A stretch of DNA of 64,000 nt, from positions 8,666,904-8,730,903 of the forward strand of contig NZ_CP026498.1 in assembly GCF_002953255.1 (NCBI RefSeq). The letters run 5' to 3'. This document shows, one piece after another, positions 9,286 to 17,664 of this stretch. The stretch is from Streptomyces sp. CB01881 (lineage in GTDB: Bacteria > Actinomycetota > Actinomycetes > Streptomycetales > Streptomycetaceae). The notes under the pieces are model-generated. The model ran no database searches. It saw only the letters and a program-made list of their open reading frames with translations, and was not told where the DNA came from. How positions within the stretch are numbered: position 1 is the stretch's first letter; every line of letters starts with the position of its first letter. The translations under genes and the position numbers were made by a program.

Positions 9286-10392
9286 TCAGTACTTCCGGAC
9301 GGTGGCGGCCTCGGCCAGCGCCAGCAGCACCTCGCGGGCCCGCGCGTCGGCCAGCGGCGCGGCCTCCAGCGCGGCCAGCGACTGCCGCATCAGCTCCTCG
9401 ATGCGGAGCTCCACCAGCTCGGGCGCGCCGCTGCGCTCGACCAGCCCGCGCAGCCGGGCCACCTCCTCGGGCGCGAGGTCCGGCGCGCCGAGCCGCTCGT
9501 CCAGGTGGCGGGCGTCGGCGGCCGGCAGCCCGCGCATCGCATGCGCGACCAGCAGGGTCCGCTTGCCCTCGCGCAGGTCGTCCCCGGCGGGCTTGCCGGT
9601 GACCGCCGGGTCGCCGAAGACGCCGAGCAGGTCGTCCCGGAGCTGGAACGCCTCGCCCAGCGGCAGGCCGAACGCCCCGTACGCCTCGACCAGTTCCGGC
9701 CGCGCGCCCGCGAGCAGCGCGCCGATCTGGAGCGGCCGCTCGATCGTGTACTTGGCCGACTTGTAATGCAGCACCGTCTGCGCCCGGTCCAGTGCGCCCT
9801 CGTCGGTGGAGTCGCCGGCGACCGGCTCCAGCACGTCCAGGTACTGGCCGACCATGACCTCGGTGCGCATCAGGTCGAACACCGGCTTGGCGGCCAGCAC
9901 CGCCGCCGGGTCCAGGCCCGAGCGCAGGAACAGCTCGTCGCACCAGATCAGCAGCAGGTCGCCGAGCAGCACCGCGGCCGAGGTGCCGTACTGCTCGCGG
10001 TCGCCGCGCCAGCCGCTGTCGCGGTGCAGGGCCTCGAAGCGGCGGTGCACCGAGGGCAGGCCGCGCCGGGTGTCGCTGCGGTCCATCAGGTCGTCGTGGA
10101 CCAGCGCGCTCGCCTGGAGCAGCTCCAGGGCGGCCGCCGCGTTGGCGATGCCCTCGCCGGCCGCCGCGCCGCCGGCGCCGCGCCAGCCCCAGTAGCAGAA
10201 CGCCGGGCGCAGCCGCTTGCCGCCGTCCAGCAGGAAGTCGCGCAGCGCCTCGGCCGCGGGCGCCAGCTGCGGGGAGATCTTCCCGAGCAGGGCCGCCTGG
10301 CCGTCCATGAAGCCGGCGAGGGCCGCGTTGACGCGCCCGCGCACGTCCTCCACGTCAATGGGGTTGGCCGGCCGGTTGCTGGACGAGGTCAC
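9286..10392 (-). CDS. Polyprenyl diphosphate synthase (geranylgeranyl/longer chain)
   Basis: 368-residue all-trans prenyl transferase that extends allylic diphosphates with isopentenyl diphosphate. The first aspartate-rich motif is HDDLMDRSDTRRG, the second RDDLLGVFGD, and GGKRLRP is the substrate-binding GKxxRP motif. Chain length cannot be set reliably from sequence; C20 or longer is likely. GTG at 10392 is chosen because GGAG lies 7 bases upstream, and a longer start at 10428 lacks this. It is convergent with thiE and divergent from metF. Confidence 0.9.
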   Translation of the reverse strand: MTSSSNRPANPIDVEDVRGRVNAALAGFMDGQAALLGKISPQLAPAAEALRDFLLDGGKRLRPAFCYWGWRGAGGAAAGEGIANAAAALELLQASALVHDDLMDRSDTRRGLPSVHRRFEALHRDSGWRGDREQYGTSAAVLLGDLLLIWCDELFLRSGLDPAAVLAAKPVFDLMRTEVMVGQYLDVLEPVAGDSTDEGALDRAQTVLHYKSAKYTIERPLQIGALLAGARPELVEAYGAFGLPLGEAFQLRDDLLGVFGDPAVTGKPAGDDLREGKRTLLVAHAMRGLPAADARHLDERLGAPDLAPEEVARLRGLVERSGAPELVELRIEELMRQSLAALEAAPLADARAREVLLALAEAATVRKY

Positions 10393-10542
10393 GATGAGGC
10401 TCCGGAGGTTTGGCTGGGGGTGGGGCAAGCGTAGCCGGGCGGCCGGGAACGGCTGTACGGGCGAGGCTGCGGGCCCTCCCGGGAGCGGTCGCGGACGGAA
10501 GCGGAATCCCGTCCACCATTTGTCTCAATAAATGGGACCGAG

Positions 10543-10573
10543 TTGTCCGTGCCCTTCGGCCGACGGTTAACCT
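10543..10573 (+). promoter_or_regulatory. metF promoter, leaderless type
   Basis: TTGTCC (10543-10548), a 19-base spacer, then TAACCT (10568-10573), which ends 6 bases before the metF ATG. There is no ribosome-binding site, so the transcript should be leaderless. Confidence 0.55.
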
Positions 10574-10579
10574 GCCAGC

Positions 10580-11494
10580 ATGGCACTCGGAATCGCTTCC
10601 ACCAGAACTGACCGCGCGCTGACGGTCCGCGAGCTTCTGGCGGCCGGCAAGCGATCCTTCTCCTTCGAGTTCATGCCCCCGCGCACCGAGGTCGGCGAGC
10701 AGCGTCTCTGGGACGCCATCCGCCGGCTCGAACCGCTCGACCCCAACTTCGTCTGCATGACGTACGGGGCCGGCGGCTCCTCGCGCGAGCGCACCGTCAA
10801 CATGGTCGGCCGGATCGCCACCGAGACCACCCTGACGCCGGTCGCCCACCTGACCGCCGTCGACCACTCGGTCGCCGAGCTGCGCAACATCATCGGCCAG
10901 TACGCCGACCAGGGCGTGCGCAACGTCCTCGCGGTGCGCGGCGACCCGCCCGGCGACCCGATGGGCGAGTGGGTGAAGCACCCGCAGGGGGTCACCTACG
11001 CGTACGAGCTGGTCGAGCTGATCAAGGGCATCGGCGACTTCTGCGTGGGCGTGGCCGCCTCGCCGAACATGCACCCGCGCTCGACCGACTGGGACGAGGA
11101 CATCCGGCACTTCGTGGCGAAGATCCGCTCCGGGGCCGACTACGCGATCACCCAGATGTTCTTCGAGGTCGACGACTACCTGCGGCTGCGCGACCGGGTC
11201 GCGGCGGCCGGCTGCGAGACGCCGATCATCCCGGAGATCATGCCGGTCACCAACGCCAAGCAGCTCGACCGCTTCCCGCAGCTGAGCGGTTCGGCCTTCC
11301 CGGCCGAGCTGGAGGCCCGGCTGCGCGCCGCCATCGACGACCCGGCGGCACTGCGCGAGGTCGGCATGGAGCACGCCACCGCGATGTCCGAGCGGCTGCT
11401 CGCCGAGGGTGCCCCCGGCCTGCACTTCATCACGCTCAACCACTCGACGGCGACCCTGGAGATCTACCAGAACCTCGGTCTGCACCAGCGCTGA
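10580..11494 (+). CDS. metF: Methylenetetrahydrofolate reductase
   Basis: FAD-dependent reduction of 5,10-methylene-THF to 5-methyl-THF, the methyl donor for methionine synthesis. The 304-residue TIM barrel starts the domain with SFEFMPPRTEVGEQRLW, followed by the FAD-contact region FVCMTYGAGGSSRERT, then VLAVRGDPPGDP and ADYAITQMFFEVDDYLRL, all standard for bacterial MetF. It is a single-domain bacterial form without a regulatory extension. No SAM riboswitch is seen, and the promoter lies immediately upstream. A strong hairpin follows 6 bases after the stop. Confidence 0.95.
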   Translation: MALGIASTRTDRALTVRELLAAGKRSFSFEFMPPRTEVGEQRLWDAIRRLEPLDPNFVCMTYGAGGSSRERTVNMVGRIATETTLTPVAHLTAVDHSVAELRNIIGQYADQGVRNVLAVRGDPPGDPMGEWVKHPQGVTYAYELVELIKGIGDFCVGVAASPNMHPRSTDWDEDIRHFVAKIRSGADYAITQMFFEVDDYLRLRDRVAAAGCETPIIPEIMPVTNAKQLDRFPQLSGSAFPAELEARLRAAIDDPAALREVGMEHATAMSERLLAEGAPGLHFITLNHSTATLEIYQNLGLHQR

Positions 11495-11499
11495 GCTGC

Positions 11500-11525
11500 G
11501 CCGCCGGCCCGGCCGGGCCGGCGGC
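11500..11525 (+). terminator. Terminator hairpin after metF
   Basis: GCCGCCGGCCC (11500-11510) and GGGCCGGCGGC (11515-11525) form a perfect 11-bp stem with a GGCC loop, starting 6 bases after the metF stop. Confidence 0.7.
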
Positions 11526-11646
11526 CGCAACGGCCCGGAAGTGGTCGCCCCGGGCGGGAACGCGATGCGGTACCCGGGCCGTTGAACCGGTACAGTCGCC
11601 GCACACGCGCGGCGCGCGCGGGCACGCGACTGGAGGTAGCGGGCGG

Positions 11647-12552
11647 ATGGGCATCGGATACCTGCTGCTGTACGCCGCGTTGGCGGTGGTGGCGCTCTGG
11701 CTGGTGGCCGAGCTGCTGCTGCAGAACCGGGCCCCGGTGCACTGGCGCGCCCTCGCCCTGGCCGGCTTCCTCGGAGTGCCCGCCGGGATGGCGGCCGGCT
11801 CCGTCGTGGTGATCGGTGCGGGCGCGGCCCTGTTCGCGGTCGGCCAGACCCTCGTCACCCTCTCCGTGAAGCGCGGCTACGCGGCCGGCTGGTCGCTGCG
11901 CACCGCCGACGGCGGCCTGCCCGGCCCGCTCGCCAAGGTGCCGCTGCTCGGCGCGCTGACCGGCGGCGCGGCGGTGGCCACCGCGGTGGCGGCCGACCGG
12001 ATCGGCACGGTCAGCGCGGTCGAGGAGAGCCCCGAGCCGGGGCCCGCGGACGAGGACGTCCCGGCCGTCGAGCAGACCGCGGCCTTCGAGATGCAGGAGA
12101 TCGCCGCGGACGACGGCGTCTACGCGCCCGCCTACTACGAGCAGCAGCAGCCCCAGCAGGTTCAGCAGGCCCAGCCGGACCCGTACGCCGAGGCCTACCA
12201 GGCCGGCTACGACCCCGCCCAGCAGCAGGCCGCCTGGGACCAGAACGCCCAGCAGCAACAGCAGCAGTGGCAGACCCAGCAGCAGCCGGCCTTCGCCTAC
12301 GACCAGGGCTACGGCGGCTACCAGCAGCAGGCCGTCCAGCCGGACCAGTACGCGGCCTACCAGCAGCAGCCCGACGCCTACGGCACCTACCAGCAGCAGT
12401 CCGGCCAGCAGCAGTACGGCTACGACCAGCAGGCCCAGCAGCAACAGCAGCAGTGGCAGCCGCAGCAGGACCAGCAGCAGGGCATCCCGCAGCAGCCGCA
12501 GTACGACCAGTACGGCTACCAGCAGCAGAACACCTGGCAGCAGCAGGGCTGA
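11647..12552 (+). CDS. Membrane protein with long Gln/Tyr-rich tail
   Basis: 301 residues, function unknown. Residues 1-75 hold two to three hydrophobic helices (IGYLLLYAALAVVALWLVAE; ALALAGFLGVPAGMAAGSVV; VIGAGAALFAVGQTL). Another hydrophobic patch lies near 105-120, followed by an acidic linker. From about residue 158 the protein is low complexity, with runs of Gln broken by Tyr, Pro, Ala and Asp in YQQQ-type units. No catalytic motif is visible. The N-terminal half looks like a conserved actinobacterial membrane protein. The tail is probably disordered and cytoplasmic. GGAGG lies about 13 bases before the ATG at 11647. Confidence 0.8.
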   Translation: MGIGYLLLYAALAVVALWLVAELLLQNRAPVHWRALALAGFLGVPAGMAAGSVVVIGAGAALFAVGQTLVTLSVKRGYAAGWSLRTADGGLPGPLAKVPLLGALTGGAAVATAVAADRIGTVSAVEESPEPGPADEDVPAVEQTAAFEMQEIAADDGVYAPAYYEQQQPQQVQQAQPDPYAEAYQAGYDPAQQQAAWDQNAQQQQQQWQTQQQPAFAYDQGYGGYQQQAVQPDQYAAYQQQPDAYGTYQQQSGQQQYGYDQQAQQQQQQWQPQQDQQQGIPQQPQYDQYGYQQQNTWQQQG

Positions 12553-12595
12553 GCCCCCGCGGCCCGGTCGGCCCCCGTGCGGCCGGTCGCCCCGG

Positions 12596-14101
12596 TCAGG
12601 CCGGGCCGATGAGGTTGGCCGCGATGCAGGCCGACATGCCGACCCGGGCCAGCCCGCCACCGGGGTGGGCGGCGCCGCCGACCAGGTAGAGGCCCGGGAC
12701 GGGGGACTCGTTGGCGTACTGCAGCCAGCGCCCGTCGCCGCCGGCCAGGGCGGGGAGGGTGACGGCACCCATGAACGCACCGGTCTCCCGGCGGGTGTCC
12801 TCGGGAGTGCGGACCACCCGCCACAGGACGCGCTCGCGCAGGCCGAGGCCGGCCGCGTCGACGTGGTCCAGCAAGCGGTCCGCGTAGCGCTCGGCCAGGC
12901 CGGGCTCCGTCCAGTCGACGTCGCCCTGGGCCGGCACCGTCACGGTCAGCACCACGCTCTCGTGCCCGTCGTCCGGTCGCAGCGACGGATCGTCGGGGCG
13001 CAGGACCTCGACCGTCGGGCGCTCGCAGAGGCCGGCGCTGAGCGTCAGGGCGTTCCACTCGGCCGCCGGGTCGGCGGCGTGCACCACGGTGCGGTGCACG
13101 GTGCCCTCCGGCCGGGCCCCGCGCAGTGCCAGCAGCACGCGGAACCGCCCCTTGGGCTCCTCGTTCTGCCGCGCCCACTCGTTCGGGTCGCCGTCGCCCG
13201 GCCACTCGGCGACGCGCCGGCGGAACAGCTCCCAGGCGTCCATCGAGGAGACCACCAGGTCGGCGTCGATCCGGCCGTCGGCGGTGTCGACGCCCACGGC
13301 GCGGCCGTCCTCGACCGCCACGGCGGTGACCTCGGTACCGAAGCGGAAGTCCACCTTGCGCTGCTCGCAGCGCCGGTACACCGCGTCGGCCAGCGCGCGG
13401 ACGCCGCCCTTGACGTACCAGACGCCGAAGGACTGCTCCATGTACGGCAGCACGGTGGCGCTCGCCGGGGCGGTGTCCGGGTGGAGGCCGTAGCGCAGCG
13501 CGTACTCGTTCAGCAGCGCGGTCAGGCCAGGGTGGCCGTCGAGACCGTGGGCGGCCACGCCGGTGAGCGTCCAGGGCGCGGGCCGGAACAGCCGGGACAG
13601 CAGGCCCTTGCGGGGCGGCGCCGGGTACGGGTCGGTGTGCAGCGGCGTCGGGTCGGCCGGGAGCGGCTCCTCCAGCAGCGGGCGGCGGGTGGCCTCCCAG
13701 ACCGTGCGGCCGTGGTTCATCACCTCGGCCCAGCGCGCGCCCGAGCCCGCGCCGAAGGCGGCGTCCAGCGCCTGGACCACGCCGCCGCGGGAGGCGTTGG
13801 GCAGCACCAGGTCGGTGCCGTCGGCGAACAGGTGCCGGCTCTCCGGCTCGACCGGGGCCAGCTTGACCAGCTGCTCCAGCGGCTCCTTGCCGGTCTTCAG
13901 CGCGAGGTCGCGGTAGACGGCCGGGAGGGTGAGCAGCCCGGGGCCGGTGTCGAAGGCGAAACCGTCGCGTTCGTACCGGCCGACCATGCCCCCGTACGTC
14001 GCGCCCGCCTCGCAGACCGTCACCCGGTGTCCGAGGGTCGCGAGCCGGGAGGCTGCCGCGAGCCCGCTCATTCCTGCGCCGATGATGACGATCCGTGCCA
14101 T
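12596..14101 (-). CDS. FAD-dependent phytoene desaturase-like oxidoreductase
   Basis: 501-residue flavoprotein of the CrtI/CrtN family. The N-terminal dinucleotide motif is IVIIGAGMSGLAAASRLATLGHRVTVCEA (opening quoted in part), followed by FDTGPGLLTLP, typical of carotenoid desaturases. The C-terminal FAD motif is SPVPGLYLVGGAAHPGGGLARVGMS. No phytoene synthase or cyclase is nearby, so a carotenoid role is not supported by context, and another polyene or retinol-like substrate is possible. TAGGAT 6 bases before the ATG fits a leaderless promoter inside the end of the DUF4126 gene. Confidence 0.82.
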   Translation of the reverse strand: MARIVIIGAGMSGLAAASRLATLGHRVTVCEAGATYGGMVGRYERDGFAFDTGPGLLTLPAVYRDLALKTGKEPLEQLVKLAPVEPESRHLFADGTDLVLPNASRGGVVQALDAAFGAGSGARWAEVMNHGRTVWEATRRPLLEEPLPADPTPLHTDPYPAPPRKGLLSRLFRPAPWTLTGVAAHGLDGHPGLTALLNEYALRYGLHPDTAPASATVLPYMEQSFGVWYVKGGVRALADAVYRRCEQRKVDFRFGTEVTAVAVEDGRAVGVDTADGRIDADLVVSSMDAWELFRRRVAEWPGDGDPNEWARQNEEPKGRFRVLLALRGARPEGTVHRTVVHAADPAAEWNALTLSAGLCERPTVEVLRPDDPSLRPDDGHESVVLTVTVPAQGDVDWTEPGLAERYADRLLDHVDAAGLGLRERVLWRVVRTPEDTRRETGAFMGAVTLPALAGGDGRWLQYANESPVPGLYLVGGAAHPGGGLARVGMSACIAANLIGPA

Positions 14102-14107
14102 GGCCCG

Positions 14108-14113
14108 ATCCTA
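14108..14113 (-). promoter_or_regulatory. Leaderless-type -10 for the CrtI-like gene, overlapping an upstream stop
   Basis: On the minus strand TAGGAT ends 6 bases before the ATG at 14101. Its first three bases, TAG, are the stop codon of the DUF4126 gene. Confidence 0.45.
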
Positions 14114-14743
14114 TGGCTGCGCGGAGTACGCCCCCGCCGCCGGCTGTGCCCGGCCCGCCAGGCGGGCCGCCCTGCGCTCGCGGCGGCGGGCGCGGAAGCG
14201 GCGGATGCGGTTGACCGCGAACCGGACCAGCAGCAGGCCGGCGATCAGCAGCGCGGCGGCGATCGAGGCGGCCAGCCACGGGTGGAAGATCGCCAGGGTG
14301 ACCAGGCCGGCCACCGAGAGGTCCTCGGCGAGGCTGACCGCGATGTTGCTGGCCGGCTCGGGCGAGGTGTTGACCGCCATCCGCAGCGAGGCCTTCACCA
14401 GATGGCTGACCAGCGCCGTGGTGCCGCCCACCGCGCCGGCGGCGACCTCGGGCAGCGAACCCGGCTCGGCGCTCGCGATCAGCGCGCCCACCGTGGCCCC
14501 GGCGATCGGGCGGATCACCGTGTGGACGGCGTCCCAGACGCTGTCCACGTACGGGATCTTGTCGGCCACCGCCTCCAGCAGGAAGAGCACGGCCGCCGCG
14601 ACCAGTACGTCGGTGCGCTCCAGCGCGGGCGGCACCGAGCCGGCCCCGGCGAACCGGCCCAGCAGGCCGAGCAGCAGCACCACCGCGTACGCGTTGATCC
14701 CGCTCGCCAGTCCGCTGGTGAAGATCAGCGGAAGGATGGTCAT
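14111..14743 (-). CDS. DUF4126 membrane protein
   Basis: 210-residue integral membrane protein of unknown function, matching the DUF4126 pattern: N-terminal PLIFTSGLASGINAYAVVLL, a central ADKIPYVDSVWDAVHTVIRP loop, and GAVGGTTALVSHLVKASLR. About five hydrophobic helices are visible, and the Arg-rich tail (RFRARRRERRAARLAG) is expected on the cytoplasmic side. GAGGAGG five bases before the ATG is a strong ribosome site. It is followed by the CrtI-like gene 9 bases on, with that gene's likely -10 inside this stop codon. Confidence 0.83.
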   Translation of the reverse strand: MTILPLIFTSGLASGINAYAVVLLLGLLGRFAGAGSVPPALERTDVLVAAAVLFLLEAVADKIPYVDSVWDAVHTVIRPIAGATVGALIASAEPGSLPEVAAGAVGGTTALVSHLVKASLRMAVNTSPEPASNIAVSLAEDLSVAGLVTLAIFHPWLAASIAAALLIAGLLLVRFAVNRIRRFRARRRERRAARLAGRAQPAAGAYSAQP

Positions 14744-15304
14744 CCGTTCCTCCTCGGAGTGCCCGCCGGGACCGCCCGGCTCGCCGTACCGTACCGGGAC
14801 GCCCGCGGACCGCCCTCCGGTTCCCGGCCCGGGCGGACTGAGTACGGATACTCAGAAACACGGTTGAGTACCTGAGCGGATGGCCTCCGACCTGCGCAGA
14901 CGGGAGAGTGGTGGCACCGGGACGGCGGCGCGTCGGGCGCTGCCGGACCGGTACGGCGGACAGGTGGGGTCCGCGCCGGTCACGGGGGGCCGGCGGACGC
15001 CACCGGCGGGTCCGCACCGGAGCCGGTCGTAGGCCGCGCACCGCCGACACGGGGCGGCGGAGCGGGGCCAGGGGGGACCGGCCACCGGGGACTGCGGGGC
15101 GCCGCCTACGGGGGGACGGCGCTCCGGCGGGTGCGGGGCGGTGAGCGCGGGCCGGCGGGGGAGCGGCCGGTGAGCACCGCCCGCACGCATGCCCGACGCC
15201 CGGACGGACGGGCGACGCCTCCGGGCCGCATTGTCAGTGGCTCCGTTCACGATGGAGACGCACGGACCGTCCGGCCCGTGCACTGCCTCGGAACGGGGGA
15301 GACC
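14744..15304 (+). other. 561-base intergenic region with operator-like palindrome
   Basis: No convincing gene. It holds an AT-richer patch with the perfect inverted repeat CTGAGTA-CGGA-TACTCAG (14838-14855) and a second TGAGTA half-site at 14865-14870. A 50-codon ORF starts at ATG 14880 and stops at 15032, beginning MASDLRRRESGG. It has G/C-rich third positions but no ribosome site and no recognisable motif, so I do not call it a gene. The rest up to the HEPN gene is G+C-rich with no features I recognise. Confidence 0.4.
14838..14855 (+). promoter_or_regulatory. Palindromic operator candidate
   Basis: Perfect 7-bp arms CTGAGTA/TACTCAG around CGGA, 95 bases upstream of DUF4126. A repeated half-site sits 26 bases further on. 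The shape suits a dimeric regulator, but the protein is unknown. Confidence 0.45.
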
Positions 15305-15910
15305 ATGACCGTCAGCCGTCCTGAGCCCGTCACCGCCCGCCTCCACTCCGCCGCCCACCGGCCGACGCCACACCGGTCGGAGGGGCACCAGCCCGGTACC
15401 CACGCGCCCGCCGCCGGGGACGTCCACCCGGTGCTGCGCCGGGTCGCCGCCCCGCCCGCCGCGCTCGACCTGCTCGCCGACGCACACCGCACGCTCACCC
15501 GGTCCCGCTCCCTGGAGGACCCGCTGGAGCGCTACGCCGCCGCCCACCTCGCCGCGCTGCGCACCGTGGCGGCGGTGCTCGCCGTCCGGGGCCGGCCGGA
15601 GAAGAGCCCCCGGCGGCGCCGGGCGATCCGCAGTGCCTGGGAGGTGCTTCCAGAGATGGCGCCCGAGCTCGCCGAGTGGGCGGTCTACTTCGCGGCCGGC
15701 GCCCGCCGCCGGGCCGCCGCCGAGGCCGGGATCAGGGGCGCCGCCTCGGCCCGCGACGCCGACGACCTGATCCGCAACTCCGCGCTCTTCCTCCGCCTGG
15801 TCGAGCGGCTGCTCGGCCTGCACCCGGTGCGGCCCGCGCCGCGGCTCCCGCCGGACGACGGCGACGCCGGCCGCACCCCCGGTCCCGGGGGTGACCGGGG
15901 GCGGGCCTGA
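15305..15910 (+). CDS. SAV_6107-family HEPN-domain protein
   Basis: 201 residues. After about 45 disordered residues there is an all-helical region (VLRRVAAPPAALDLLADAHRTL ... LEDPLERYAAAHLAALRTVAAVLA ...) matching the SAV_6107-type HEPN proteins of streptomycetes. The classical R-x4-6-H RNase motif of toxin HEPNs is not evident, so ribonuclease activity should not be assumed. No antitoxin-like nucleotidyltransferase is adjacent. GGGGGAG just before ATG 15305 sets the start. The following hairpin suggests a single-gene transcript. Confidence 0.75.
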   Translation: MTVSRPEPVTARLHSAAHRPTPHRSEGHQPGTHAPAAGDVHPVLRRVAAPPAALDLLADAHRTLTRSRSLEDPLERYAAAHLAALRTVAAVLAVRGRPEKSPRRRRAIRSAWEVLPEMAPELAEWAVYFAAGARRRAAAEAGIRGAASARDADDLIRNSALFLRLVERLLGLHPVRPAPRLPPDDGDAGRTPGPGGDRGRA

Positions 15911-15921
15911 GGCTGGCCTGA

Positions 15922-15949
15922 GGCGGCCGGGCGGTGCGGCCCGGCCGCC
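15922..15949 (+). terminator. Terminator hairpin after the HEPN gene
   Basis: GGCGGCCGGGC (15922-15932) and GCCCGGCCGCC (15939-15949) form a perfect 11-bp stem with a 6-base loop, 12 bases past the stop. Confidence 0.65.
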
Positions 15950-16024
15950 CGCAGTGGCCCGTCCGCCGGCCCGGTCTAAGGTGGAGGCATCCTGATCGAT
16001 CTGCACGTGCCGAGGAGTCCCGCC

Positions 16025-16777
16025 TTGTACCCGACGCGTCCCCGCAGCGCCCTGCGTACCGCCGTGGTCTGGGAGGTGGTGCGGGCCGCCCTGGAGAAGC
16101 GGGCGGCCGAGCTCGACCGGCCGGTGCTGGACGTGGTCGACACCGGCGGCGGCACCGGCAACTTCGCCGTGCCGGTGGCCCGGCTCGGCCACCGTGTCAC
16201 CGTGGTCGACCCGAGCCCCGACGCGCTGTTCGCGCTGGAGCGCCGGGCCGCCGAGGCCGGTGTGACCGACCTGGTCCGCGCCGTCCAGGGCGACACCCAG
16301 ACGCTGCCCGAGCTGGTCGCGCCCGGCACCGTCGACGCGGTGCTCTGCCACGGCGTGCTGGAGGTCGTGGACGACCCGGCCGAGGCGCTCGGCAGCCTGG
16401 CCGACACCCTGCGCCGCGGCGGTTTCGTCAGCCTGCTGGCCGCCAACCGCAACGGCGCCGTGCTGGCCCGCGCCCTCGGGGGGCACTTCAACGATGCCCG
16501 GACGGTACTGGAGGCCGCCGACGGCCGCTGGGGCGACACCGACCCGATGCCGCGCCGCTTCACCGGTGAGGAGCTCGACCGGCTTGCCGTCGACGCCGGG
16601 CTGCGGGTGGACTCGGTGCACGGCGTACGGGTCTTCGCCGACCTGGTGCCGGGCGTCCTGGTGGACGCCGAGCCGGGTGCGCTGGACGCGCTGCTCAAGC
16701 TGGAGGAGGCGGCCGCCGAGCAGCCCGCCTTCCACGCCGTCGCGACCCAGCTCCACCTGCTGGCCACCCTGGCCTGA
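16025..16777 (+). CDS. SAM-dependent class I methyltransferase
   Basis: 250-residue methyltransferase. VLDVVDTGGGTGNFAVPVARLG is motif I (the SAM glycine loop), VTVVDPSPDAL is motif II, and DAVLCHGVLEVVDDPAEAL resembles the post-motif region of UbiE/SmtA-like enzymes. The substrate is unknown. Conserved aspartates rather than a metal site are visible. The start is uncertain: TTG at 16025 is favoured because AGGAG lies 8 bases upstream, while GTG at 16007 is in frame and adds 6 residues. TAAGGT at 15977-15982 is a possible -10. Confidence 0.82.
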   Translation: MYPTRPRSALRTAVVWEVVRAALEKRAAELDRPVLDVVDTGGGTGNFAVPVARLGHRVTVVDPSPDALFALERRAAEAGVTDLVRAVQGDTQTLPELVAPGTVDAVLCHGVLEVVDDPAEALGSLADTLRRGGFVSLLAANRNGAVLARALGGHFNDARTVLEAADGRWGDTDPMPRRFTGEELDRLAVDAGLRVDSVHGVRVFADLVPGVLVDAEPGALDALLKLEEAAAEQPAFHAVATQLHLLATLA

Positions 16778-17142
16778 CCGGGCGGTCCGCCACCGTTCTC
16801 CGGCGGGCCTCCTCCCTCTCTCCTCCGAAGCTCCCCAGGTCCCGGCCGATTCCACCCGGTCGGGCACTTGTCCGGGCCCCACCGCGTTGAGCCCAGTGCG
16901 GCCGGGGATGGCCCGGAGTGGCCCGGCCCGTGCGTGGCCGACCACCCCGCAACGGGCCCGTGGACCGTATGATCTGGGTAAAGCCGGAAAGCATGACAGC
17001 CGGACGCTTGGGGCATATGGACGACACGGGCCCGGGCCCCCGCACAGGCGTCCGACCGCGTGTTCTCAAGGCTGATTGGACTTGCCTCCCCGACCGGGGC
17101 GGCGGACCGGTCGCACCCGCGACCGACGAGTAGGAGGACTCC
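16778..17142 (+). other. 365-base non-coding spacer before the DUF3040 gene
   Basis: No gene is supported. A TATGAT hexamer near 16966 is a plausible -10 for the DUF3040 gene and would give a leader of about 170 bases. The leader ends in a strong ribosome site (TAGGAGGACTCC) before GTG 17143. No conserved RNA structure was recognised. Confidence 0.4.
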
Positions 17143-17532
17143 GTGCCGCTCTCGGAGCACGAGCAGCGACTGCTCGACCAGATGGAGCGAGCGCTGTATG
17201 CCGAAGATCCCAAATTCGCGTCGGCGCTTGAGGGAACCGGGCTGCGCACCTACACCCGTCGCCGGGTCTATCTGGCCGTCGGCGGCTTCGTGGTGGGTAT
17301 CGGCCTGTTGATGGGCGGCATGGTCGTCCCCGACCAGATCTGGGTCAGCGTCGTCGGCTTCCTGGTGATGCTGGGGTGCGCGGTCTTCGCCGTGACGGGC
17401 TGGCGCCGTGGTCCGGCCGGCCAGGCGTCCGGGCCCCGTCCGGCCGCCGCCCCGCACCGCAAGGCCGGGATGATGGACCGGGTCGAGCAGCGCTGGCAGC
17501 GCCGCCGGGACGAGCAGACCGGCGGGTTCTGA
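17143..17532 (+). CDS. DUF3040 small membrane protein
   Basis: 129 residues, with MPLSEHEQRLLDQMERALYAEDPKFASAL at the N-terminus (quoted in part), the signature of the actinobacterial DUF3040 family. Two membrane helices follow (about residues 43-62 and 67-86), then a basic Arg/Gln-rich tail. The function is unknown; the family often sits close to dcw genes. The GTG start is set by AGGAGG. A long bidirectional hairpin follows the gene. Confidence 0.85.
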   Translation: MPLSEHEQRLLDQMERALYAEDPKFASALEGTGLRTYTRRRVYLAVGGFVVGIGLLMGGMVVPDQIWVSVVGFLVMLGCAVFAVTGWRRGPAGQASGPRPAAAPHRKAGMMDRVEQRWQRRRDEQTGGF

Positions 17533-17599
17533 GCCTGCGGCACGAAGGCTCCGGGCAACACGCCTCCGGGCACGGGCCTGCGGATCCCACCGCACGAAC

Positions 17600-17640
17600 G
17601 CCGAGAGGGCGGGCAGTCGATCCGACTGCCCGCCCTCGGC
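17600..17640 (+). terminator. Bidirectional terminator between DUF3040 and the transglutaminase gene
   Basis: Long inverted repeat: GAGGGCGGGCAGTCG and CGACTGCCCGCCCTC separated by ATC, with further CCG/CGG pairing outside. It lies between convergent genes and can serve both. Confidence 0.8.
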
Positions 17641-17664
17641 GTTTCCCACCTCAGGACGCCGTGA

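Noticed and set aside
9286..14101. A carotenoid cluster from the prenyl diphosphate synthase and CrtI-like gene
   Set aside because: They are separated by metF and a membrane protein, and no phytoene synthase or cyclase gene lies in the window.
15305..15910. A HEPN toxin-antitoxin module
   Set aside because: No R-x4-6-H RNase motif and no nucleotidyltransferase partner next to it.
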